From: Bemisia tabaci
Lineage: Eukaryota; Arthropoda; Insecta; Hemiptera; Aleyrodidae
NCBI RefSeq assembly: GCF_918797505.1
Contig: NC_092797.1
Location: forward strand, 19,419,372-19,483,371
Reading direction: 5' to 3'
Length of the DNA stretch: 64,000 bases
The notes beneath the pieces are model-generated. The model saw only the letters and a list, made by a program, of their open reading frames with translations, was not told the DNA's origin and ran no database searches. Both the position numbers and the translations under genes were made by a program. Positions 54,741 to 64,000 of the stretch are shown here, piece by piece; the first letter of the stretch is position 1; the number at the start of each line of letters is the position of its first letter.

Positions 54741-54981
54741 TCTGCAAGAATCAAAAGCACGATTTTGTGACCGGCGCAACATGAAATTTTTGAATGATTC
54801 TGCAAATTTGGATGTTCGTTTCGTCACATTTTGAATTTTAAGGGGCGCTGCCAGAACAAAAAAACTTACGAGGAAACCAATGAAACCACTTTTAGAACCT
54901 CAAAGCTTTATGTAAATGGAGTTATAAGCGTTTAAAGGTTCCGAATTTTGTCCGACCACTCCTATTGACTTGATACACTGT
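54741..54981 (-). mobile_element. CACAGTGG-type element, partial copy
   Basis: Contains the inverse of the 8266-8498 body (CCACTTTTAGAACCTCAAAG, GAGGAAACCAATG) and ends TTGACTTGATACACTGTG. Its other end is fused to, or replaced by, the S1 array. Confidence 0.6.
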
Positions 54982-55128
54982 GTGGCGGTGCCGGTGCCGC
55001 TATCGTAAGTCTGGGGGTGAGTCGAATTAGCCGGCCCTGTCGATACTGTTCCGGTCCACGCACCCGGCCACAATTATTCGTCCGCGAGATTGCATAATGT
55101 TGTTCGGCACCCAAATACAGATGAACCA

Positions 55129-55146
55129 CCCCCCCCCCCCCCCCCC
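55129..55146. repeat. C18 tract
   Basis: Pure C homopolymer within otherwise unique DNA. Confidence 0.93.
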
Positions 55147-55339
55147 GAAGCCCTGCCAAAGCTCGGCTTGCAAATGAAGAGTGGAAATCCATAACATTAT
55201 GAGCCCGCTTTGGCTAGCTTCATACTCTCTGAAAATAAAGAAAATGCTGAAAATTCTCTGCGGTGTGATAAATACTTCCGGAAGTCAACGCAACGGTTAG
55301 ATTCACCTAATGATGACTAATGATCCATCAAAAGTCACG

Positions 55340-55848
55340 CAATGGAGATGTTGCATGTGTTAGGAATTTGCGATTTGACTGTTGATTCTTACGTAAAAGT
55401 TGGCGAGAAACACGATGGTGCCACTGGCTTTCCCTGTAATCAACTCCCAAGCTCCAAAAAAGCTCTCAAGTTGAGGCCAAAATGGAGGGGATATCCCACG
55501 ATATCCTGAGAATCCACCTCTACATCAAAACAAACTCTCCATGCAAAGATAGGGAGTAAATACATTGACAGGGATGCCACTTTATTTGGGGACTCTAAAA
55601 CTGAAATCACGGCATCACTGGTAATGTATTTGCTCCCTATCTTTGCATGGAGAGTTTGTTTTGATGTAGACGTGGACTATCAGGATAGCGTGGAATGTCC
55701 CCTCCATTTTGGCCTCAACTTGAGAACTTTAATGAGCTTGGGAGTTAATTTCTGAGAAAACCAGTGGCACCATCGTGTTTCTCGTGAACTTTTACGGAAA
55801 AATCAATGGTGAAATCGCAAATTCCCCTCATATGCAACACCTCCATTG
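55340..55848. mobile_element. foldback CAATGGAGATG element, copy 2
   Basis: 509 bp, CAATGGAGATGTTGCATGTG to CAACACCTCCATTG. Arms pair as in the copy at 25809-26320, with central AGATAGGGAGTAAATACATT against AATGTATTTGCTCCCTATCT. No direct repeats flank this copy. Confidence 0.85.
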
Positions 55849-56726
55849 CCTGCGGCACATAGATTGTTAGTGCGGGGTTCCAAAATATCCGTATTGCCTC
55901 TGTGTGGGCACTTATTTAATACGTTGACCACGGGTCATATTCATGGTGCCGTGAAATATTTTCTTCTGCGGTCTTCCTCCACAAATACCGATCCGCGAGT
56001 ACTCCTCGGAGTCCTCTCAATTACCAACCAGAGTACACCTCCTTGCAGGTGTCATAATAATGCACGGGACACGCTACGATGCTGAAAGTGGAAAACGCGG
56101 CGTGGACGGCAGACCGGCAGACGCTAAGCGGGAAGATCAAACAATTACGGCTAGCTTGCGCGGAACTGACAGGACCAATTTCTCGAGCGTCAAGCATCGC
56201 TCGAACCTCGCGCGAGACAAGATGAACGTCGCGCGTCCAGTCCACTCAACGCCTCCGATCTTGTGGAAGGGCCGGTTCAACGCATCGCCGTGGCCGTATG
56301 TCAAGAACCTCGCTTTCAATTGCACTAATTCGAATCAAAACCACCTATTTCCACTATTACCACGCCCTGAGACCCGTAAGACTACATGCACGGCAGGGCC
56401 CACGTTATAATAAAGACGGATTCCTTTCGGAATTAACGGAGGCCGGAACGAAACCACGACAATCCCTCTCGAGTATCTCGCCTCGAATTGGGTATATTTT
56501 GGTTGTTTTATTAAAACGTTCTCTTAACGTGTTGTCGAGGAGTTGCTCAAATATCACGGAATCGAGTGCATCGGGGGGGGGGGGGGGTGATAGGAGGAGT
56601 TTCCGATACATACACGGCACGAAATTGAATCTGCTAATTGTGAGACGACACGACAATAGCCGGAGATGGATAGCCTGTGGAGATGTTCCCGGGCGTGACG
56701 AAACGCAACACCTGCACCGCCATAAT
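55849..56726. other. unique G+C-richer DNA with a G15 tract
   Basis: Several overlapping frames are open here, but on both strands and with no domain-like content. The G15 tract at 56573-56587 interrupts one of them. Gene calling is not justified. Confidence 0.4.
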
Positions 56727-56878
56727 CAGTGGCGAGGCGTGAACGATCGACTATCGATATTTCTCCCGTTTGAAAGTGTGTTGAAGAATCGATTATCGAA
56801 TATATCGATTAATCGATCCTTTTCCATAGGTTTAAATGGCGGATCGATCGATAAATCGTAAAGGACGCTAGGCCACTG
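56727..56878. mobile_element. hAT-type MITE
   Basis: 152 bp, CAGTGGCGAGGCGTGAACGA to CGCTAGGCCACTG. Flanking 8-mers are GCCATAAT and ACCATAAT, seven of eight matching. The interior is rich in ATCGAT words. Confidence 0.9.
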
Positions 56879-59181
56879 ACCATAATGTACCCATCTGTGC
56901 CCCGAACTTATCATCGATTCGTTCCGCCGGTAATCAAATGAATGGGGGCTCCTATTGGACGTTACGGAGATTTCGTAACGTAACGTAACGTGCCGTAATT
57001 AATCGGAGTGTATTTTCAGCCCGACGCTTTGGGGCACTCCGACACATGAGTCACAATTAGCCCCCCCCCCCCCCCTCCGTGGATCGTCGTGTGCCGTGTC
57101 AATGCTCGATTCGGATTCTGACAGGAAATGAAATTAATTTTCGTCGACAGATTTTCTGAAAGGCTCGCCTCCGAGACACATTATCATCTTAAACCGATCC
57201 GATATTCTTAATCACCGTTCCGCGGGATTCTCAATTCGTAGCCGTTGGCTAAGGCCTCGACCGGGACCGCCCCCTCCCCCTTTTCTACAAAATAAAGAAA
57301 GAGTGAATCAGATCCATGCACTCATCACCCAGCGCGCCGAGGCGTTGACCCCCGAAGACTCATCTGAAAGGTGCATTTTCCGACCGTGAGCTCATAGTCT
57401 GGTAACCATCCCATTGCGATCCTGCCTAAAAATACCGATTGTAAAACAGTTTGCATGTTTATTGAGGAAGGTATACTGAAGTAAGAAATTATGTCTCACT
57501 TTCCTCCATCAAGTATAAAGTCTTATTTCCGTCAAGAAATATCCGTTCGCCTCTTATTGTTGTGTATATTCTGCTGGGCCACTAGCAGTGTCTAGATTTT
57601 AAAAATAAATTATTCTTTTCATTTTTCATCAAATTCTTGTCCGGGAACAATTCGTATCATGAAGTTGTGCGAATCAACTGTAAGGAGGATCTTGAAGATT
57701 TTAACCCTTACTGCTCTTGGAAAATTTGAATGTCAATAAAAGCGTTAAAGGGCCTTATCACGTAGATTTGGTTTTCCTGATGATGGAGCTACGTTCAAAA
57801 ATGGACAGGGGCTACGCAAATATCAAAAATCATTTACGTACTTCACATGCTTATATTTAATTACTCCATCATTTAAGTGTCGTTTGCTGGATGTTTGATT
57901 TTAGGGGCTATTAGAGATCTTATCTTTCGACAAAATTCAACGTTACAATCATAATTACAACGCTATATAACAATATATTGACTGTTTTAAAAGTTTAATC
58001 GTCCAATTTACTTGGCATTCGCCATGAATCAATAAACTTAAGTAAAACTTACTTCTTTCAAGTTCGGCTGCACAGAACATGTAAAAGCGCCCAAATTCAA
58101 AGGAACTGATCAAAGTCTGATCCTCCATGACTAGGTACATTCCATAGATTGAGTAACACTAATCCATGGGTGAAAAATTATTTCTAAAACGAGGATTTTA
58201 CATTACAATGGAGACGGTAGCATCCTGAGCCCCTTGATTATTATTCCACGTAGAGCGTCAACGAAATGCCGATGTCAATCTGGAGTAGACATTCTTTGAC
58301 AAAAAATTAAGTCAAGAATGATCTGTTAAAGAGGGTGAATCAATATTAATAGCTATTCTTTTCTATCTAAATCTCCATCTAGCTCATGAGGTAGTGTCGT
58401 GCCCTTTATGGTAATTAAAATGCGAGGAAATTCGAAGCGAGCTCCCAAACTTGTCTCAATAGGAGACCAAGCAGGAAAAGGGAAGAAAGTCATTTTGGCT
58501 GAGTCATGTTAACTAATGCAACAAATCTGTCAACAAATGGGCCAAAAAAATAGGTGCCAATAGACGACGAGAAAACTTCGCTCCAAAGGTCCTCTCCGTT
58601 CGAACCCCACCGTGCCGGTGCGGTGTCTGGCTGACAGTTCCGATCATCTACTAATTCCTTTTGTTCATATTTTCCTACCACATCCTTATTTATCCAGGAT
58701 TTTCATTGGAAATAATCAGACGCGCATCGATAAAACGTCTTTCCAGAGCAAAGGATAACTACAGCCACGACAGGAAAGTCATGGGTGACTCGTGTGATTA
58801 AACCCTGATCACAACCACCAGCGTCACAACCAAGAATATTTAAACATATTCTGATTGCTTTAAATTTCAAAATAAAAACAATAAGGACAAAATGTGGAGA
58901 TGGCATCTAAAAGGAGATGGAGAGGTGACAACCTCCGGGTAATTTTTACCTTAAAATATTTTAGGGGCGGTTTAAGTGTCGCATAGCGCCCAGGTGCACG
59001 CTGTAAAAGCGACTCATACGTACACATAGACCAGTTGTTGAGTTCCATACCAATTAATTCTTATTTCAGCCATCAATGTTTTTTTTTTTTTAAAAGATCA
59101 CAATCAACTCCGATGGATTTTACAAAACGTTCAGGTGAAAAATTTCTCACAGTTTGTAGCCACTTTCACCGATTTAAATCT
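56879..59181. other. unique DNA
   Basis: It starts G+C-rich, with the small run CGTAACGTAACGTAACGT near 56974 and the C15 tract at 57061-57075, then becomes A+T-rich. No gene or repeat family is recognised. Confidence 0.4.
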
Positions 59182-59401
59182 CACTGGAAAAAAAAACACA
59201 TTGAATCTAGAGTCCAGACTCTTAAAAACATCGACAAGAAAAAATACTCATGATTCAATCAGATTTAAGCTTAAATCAAGAACCAAGCCTCTTAATATGA
59301 GCAGATTCCCTTTTGATTTAAGCTTAAATCTGATTGAATCAAGAGTCCTTTTTCTTGTCAATGTTTTCAAGAGTCTGGACTCTAGAATCTAGATCCAATG
59401 T

Positions 59402-59437
<36 letters not shown>

Positions 59438-59443
59438 CAGTGC
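59182..59443. mobile_element. CACTGG-family palindromic MITE
   Basis: 262 bp. CACTGGAAAAAAAAACACATT opens it; it ends in a T tract of about 36 and CAGTG. CT is duplicated (59180-59181, 59444-59445). The long terminal T tract has expanded relative to the other copies. Confidence 0.88.
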
Positions 59444-60558
59444 TCAATGAGATATGTGTTTGAGGTTTTACTATTTCTTTAAAGGCTCAAATCAACTTTA
59501 AAAAAAGATCATGTCGTGAGTTTTAATTAATTAAAGGCTTAACAAAACGATGTTCTTTTAGATCTTGCTTTTGCTTGTGATTTGAGCGAAACTCACTATT
59601 TACTGAGATAAGTATCAGCCAATCTATAGTACCCATGCAGTCAGGTCTCACGTATTTGACCTATAATGCAGCAATGTTTTGTTCAGTGTATCGTGAATTA
59701 TGACCTCAACCATCAGAATATGCTTAAGACTGATTCGCGAGCTCCAAGATTTGTTAGAGCACTGAATTCAACGATGAAAGGAGCAGATACCTCCTGGAAA
59801 AATGAAAAGATGAGCACATCGATGGGGAATTATTTGTAAAATTATGTATTTCTGAGATAAAAATAAAAAAAAAAAAAAAAAAATCGATGGGGAAAGTCGG
59901 ATAATGCGTATCTGCGTAGGCGTATCATTGAAACGATACAATTATCGTTTTAAAATGCACAATTATGTTTCATTTTTGCTAGGGAAAAATTTTAACCAAA
60001 ATATTCCTTAACACTTATGTGAATATTTTAGGATAATTAAACACATTTTTTGGACAATTTTAAGAAAAACAGTCGATGAATTGCTTTTTTCAAAAACTCA
60101 AGCGAGAGTAACAATTTTTAACCTCACCATCGGAGACATACGCATTTCTTAACTTCACCCAACAATTGTATAGTGATATTGGAAATTGTGTGAACTACAT
60201 CATTTGAAGAGTATGAATCTGGACTAGACATTTCGTGATGAGAGGCCACTATTTTTCGGTCATTTGTAAAATCACTTACATCTGTTCAGGAAAACTAAAA
60301 GCGCATTAGGTACGTCGTCTCAAAAATGTAGCAGAAATAGTAGTTCCTTATCGCAAAATGCACTACAATTTTTTGAGAACCAAAAAGAATTTCTTGAGAG
60401 CAAGGACACCTCGCAAGTAAACATCCATTTGTGCTAGTAGAAATGAGTAGACTGGAAATGAGATAACCAGGGGGTATAAACAAGAGGAGCAAGCTGATAT
60501 TTTGAGTGACCGTATTTACCGAAAGGGACATTTTATGTAATATTTATGAAGTGTATAT
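59444..60558. other. A+T-rich non-coding DNA
   Basis: No gene or repeat is recognised. Confidence 0.35.
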
Positions 60559-60822
60559 ATGGATTGCATTTTTCAAAAAGAAACCAAAAGCATTCCAATG
60601 TCGCTGAGATTGTGCAACTTTGTTTACCTTGCAGCTATGAACTGATCATCTAAACAAAATTCATCTTTACTCTCAATACACTATAAATTTATGACGAAAA
60701 TTACCGTTGAAAATTTAATTTTTTGCGTGATTTCAGTAATTGTATTGCAAAGAATGTAAGTTGCACAATCCGAGCAACATTGGAATATGCTCTTGGTTCC
60801 TTTTTGCAAAATGCAATCCATA
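60559..60822. mobile_element. CATTCCAATG-family TIR MITE, copy 2
   Basis: Ends ATGGATTGCATTTTTCAAAA and TTTTGCAAAATGCAATCCAT are inverted repeats that continue inwards through AAGCATTCCAATG and its inverse. This copy defines the family ends better than the one at 7200-7475. Confidence 0.8.
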
Positions 60823-63230
60823 TTTCTGTTAGAGTGCGGTATAGAGCTGCCTCGCATTCGTGCCTCCCTCAGCTAACTTGTTTTTTTTCACACATGTTTT
60901 TTCCGTACAAGAACGATGAGTCATGATAGCACAGCTCCTGCGGACCTATTTTTACAAGTTACGCTCAGGTTGCTTATTTTTTGCGTTTTTAATAGTTCAT
61001 GGAGAGATATAATTAATTTCGTCACCGGAATGCCTTTTCGTTCGGATGGGATTGTAAATCTTTAGCCTTGCACTTGACTCATTTATTTTGGTTTCTCTTT
61101 TTTAGCTATTAACGTACGTGCAGTTATTTATAGGGTTTTTGCGGTTTTTAAACGTCGAATTTAATTATCTCGCACAGAAAAAGGGGTGAGAAAGCAGTCG
61201 CTAGATAGCTTCTTTCAATTTGTGCGCATCTACAGCCATGACAAATATGCCAAATCGAGGATTGAAATAAAAAGCCGAGTCTGAACTTCGCCTCGCAATT
61301 TTTTCCATTGTTTTGTAAGGCTGAAAATTCGATTGAGGCCTCAGACGATTCATAGTTGGTGTCTAATCATCACCATTTTTGCTATTTTCTGGTAAATACT
61401 CATTGAATTTGCTTAAGGTGATTCGATGGACGCCATATTTTGTGTCAGAACGGCATGCGATATATCGCATCAATTATGGACGTAGTTCCCCCAAAGCTAT
61501 AAAAAGTTAAAGGATTTATTAGAAGTCGTAATCAATTCTTGACATTGATTCGCTCATCGCAGATTTTTAAGTTCACACCTTATGATATCGGCTTTTCGAC
61601 TTAAAAGAAGTGACAACTCATCCAGAACTCAACTTTATAGTACCGCAGCTTTGACCCTAATCTAACCAACCCTTAGGGTCTCTTAGGATAAAGAAGCGTA
61701 TTTTTAAATCTTTTCCACATATTTTTCCGGGCCAAGGCTTCCTACAAATTGGATGCTGATTTAAAAGAAAAAAAAACCATTACCAACTTAAATTTTGGAA
61801 AACTTGAGGTTGTAAATAATTTTAGTACTATGCGTTCCTCAGAATATGCTGCAAAAAACTCTGTGGCTGACTTCCTATTCGCCACGCATGCATCGAAATA
61901 TTCTTGTTACTGTGGATCAAATGCACCAAACGATGCGACAAAAATCTGCGTACCGAACGGAATTTTCACAATCACGCTCAAGAACTGGGATGCAAAGAGG
62001 GCGAACCAATATTAGCATACAAACTAGCTTCGGAGGAGACTTCTTAAAAATACAATCGTACTCCTCGATCACTTCGAGCAGAGATAAGTAATTTTTTAAG
62101 TAACGTGCGAGAACTAATAAACGTCGCGAGAAAAATTCATAATCATAACCGGGGGATTATTTATTGATTTCAATCCAACAGTGAGATTGGAGAAAGACCT
62201 CGCGCGAAGGGGAGACGAGAGATAAAGGCCCGTGAAAAATGTCGGGAGGAGATCAAATTAGGGATCGAAAACCGGCGTTTGGCAAACGGAAGAATTTAGG
62301 AGGCGGATAGGGATATCATTGCTAACAGTTGACTTGAGACGACTCGAGAGTGGGGGTGGGTGAAAAGCGATTTTCCCCCGCTTTTATTAATCAGCGAAGC
62401 CGGGGAATAAGGTGGCAGTCTTCGGTCGCCCCCACCCTTTTTTATCCGTCGCGCTAATAAAAGTTGCCGCATTGAAGTGCGCTCGGAGATGATACAGTTT
62501 CAAAAGTTGACATAAATTACCGGGGCTCGCGTCGCGCACATCGTAACCCAAATGAGGGTGCGCGGATTCAACCCACCCGAAAACATAACGCAAATGAATT
62601 ACAGTCGGCCGGGGGGTGGAGGTCGCGATATTGCCTCGACGATATGTTGCGCTCCCAAATTACTGTCACATGTCGAGTATGTTCCCGCGGTGCCTTGAGC
62701 TCGCTTCCTTATTCATAGTTTTACGATTCGCCGCTGTTTACATGCGCCTCCCCGCGCTGTTCCCCATTATTTTAACCTTTTAGGCACACTCCTCGGGCAT
62801 TACGGGCTCCCTCCTTTTTCCGAACGACGTGCGGGCGATGTTTATTGTGGTCTTATTTCCAGCTTTGCTCTCGAGATCTTTTGAATTTTTCCCCGCTGTC
62901 ATATTTTTTAAAGGGGCATTTGCGGTCGCGACGACCGATGAAAGCTCCTGCGATCAGCTGAGGCCCCACGCGCAAGGTCGTTTCGGCTCGGAGAAGTTGC
63001 CTCTCCCTGACCTCCGATCTGCGAACGCATCAGGGCCTCGCTCGTAAATTCACCTAAAATTACGCGGCATCAAGGATTCATCGGTGTCGTTCCGTCTGTA
63101 ACTTTGCATACATTCGCTTCGAAATAAATGAGGTTGGCACTTGCGACGTGAGGAGGCGAAAACGGTCGATTTTTTCTGTCAGGCTGTGTTTACTATTCGG
63201 CCACGGTGGAAAAAAACCAGAGGCCACAAT
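60823..63230. other. non-coding DNA, G+C-rich from 62100
   Basis: 60823-62090 is A+T-rich with chance frames only. 62100-63060 is a repeat-free, G+C-rich block like those at 13.1, 22.4 and 28.4 kb. Confidence 0.4.
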
Positions 63231-63486
63231 TCGTCGTTCTCTCACGAAAGAACGTAACTTCACTTCGATGTTGCCAAATTTCTCTTCGTAAATTGCTCAG
63301 TAACTAGGAGAATCTTGGACATTTCTAACTGAAACTTTGATCGATTTTTCCTCAGATTTCAAGCAAAAATCAGAAAAAATGTTGATGAAAATTGCAAAGA
63401 TATAACTTTGTAAAATAAATGAATTGTTTGAGTCGATTTGGCAAACTTGGAATGGAGGTACGTTCGTTCGTCCGGGAGACGACGAA
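63231..63486. mobile_element. CTCACGAAAGAACGT-family TIR MITE, copy 2
   Basis: About 256 bp. TCGTCGTTCTCTCACGAAAG and the closing CGTCCGGGAGACGACGA are inverted, with AATT-type sequence at both borders. Counterpart of 51830-52072. Confidence 0.78.
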
Positions 63487-63515
63487 TTAATGAATTTTGA
63501 GATGGGCATTTTTAA

Positions 63516-63517
<2 letters not shown>

Positions 63518-63555
<38 letters not shown>
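63518..63555. repeat. A38 tract
   Basis: Pure A run 31 bases beyond the MITE. No retroposon body is recognised. Confidence 0.93.
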
Positions 63556-63560
<5 letters not shown>

Positions 63561-64000
63561 AGATGGTTACCTAACTTGCTTTCCTCGTGTGACCAAGAGA
63601 GTTTACTCCACGACTAATTTAACTCTCCCAGTTGCGTCAAAATTTAGCAAGACGATGAGGTAAGTTTACTGCCAGAAGTATACAATCGGCCAGAATTAGT
63701 ACTTATCGTCACAATCAACTCTAAAAATGAATTATCTTCGAACCAAGAAATAATGATAGAAGAAACAACTTGATCGGCCCGAAACACTGACAAAAAAATT
63801 TTTTAGAAAAGTAAGAAAATAAAGGCCAATAAATAATTAGCGCTTACTAAGAAACACTCTGCCCACCACGTGTTCGAGCATTCTTCGTTACAATTTTATC
63901 AAAGCAACGATATGGCGTCATGATGAGAAATACGAGCATTCTTGTACCAATTAAGAACTTTTTTGTTGTGCAACAAATTGATTTACACAGAGGCATTTTT
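63556..64000. other. unique non-coding DNA
   Basis: No gene or repeat is recognised up to the window end. Confidence 0.35.

Larger units (their letters stand above)
53338..55041. mobile_element. possible hAT remnant with nested repeats
   Basis: The left end CAGGGCCGGATTAAGG could pair with a right end whose inverse is CAGGGCCGGCTAATTC (55026-55041). Flanking 8-mers do not match, so the two ends may belong to different copies. No transposase remains; the interior is made of other repeats. Confidence 0.35.

Noticed and set aside
55846..56861. Several overlapping frames of 79-187 codons
   Set aside because: Open in competing frames on both strands, one crossing a G15 tract and a hAT-type MITE; no domain-like content.
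61749..62015. Cys-containing 88-codon frame
   Set aside because: No secretory signal, no splice context, and a competing overlapping frame of similar length.

Overview
The window is non-coding-rich eukaryotic DNA, most likely from an arthropod. The grounds are canonical intron and poly(A) signals, a short CCTAA (insect-type telomere) tract, tRNA-derived SINEs, and a dense population of small terminal-inverted-repeat (TIR) elements. A hemipteran such as a whitefly is my impression from the repeat style. It is not proven by anything in the window.

Only one piece of protein-coding sequence is convincing: a terminal exon at 10776-12008 (+). It encodes the last 410 residues of a highly charged, probably secreted, precursor-like protein with furin-type cleavage sites and a short two-cysteine segment near its C-terminus. 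It has a good acceptor upstream and an AATAAA downstream. Its 5' exons were not found. No transposase, reverse transcriptase or housekeeping gene was seen, and the other open frames look like chance or repeat artefacts.

Regions: 1-10.4 kb holds a SINE, several MITEs and unique DNA. 10.4-12.4 kb is the exon and its 3' UTR. 12.4-29.4 kb is a gene desert with CACTG-ended palindromic MITEs, a foldback and homopolymers. 29.95-37.20 kb is one large composite DNA element with TIRs of about 1.16 kb, a 33-bp subterminal tandem repeat, and two younger elements nested in its right arm. 38-45.9 kb has a perfect 284-bp tandem duplication, a satellite-like repeat, a long hairpin and the CCTAA tract. 49-56.9 kb is a dense cluster of mariner-type, hAT-type, CACTG-type and satellite-like repeats. 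57-64 kb is mostly unique DNA with three MITEs.

The most informative structure is the self-dating of insertions. In four cases an unfilled related copy (the opposite arm of the same element, or another copy of the same repeat) is present in this window, so target-site duplications (TSDs) can be read directly: 4 bp for the CTGCCGTGC family, 2 bp for the CACTG families, and TA for the foldback nested in the large element.
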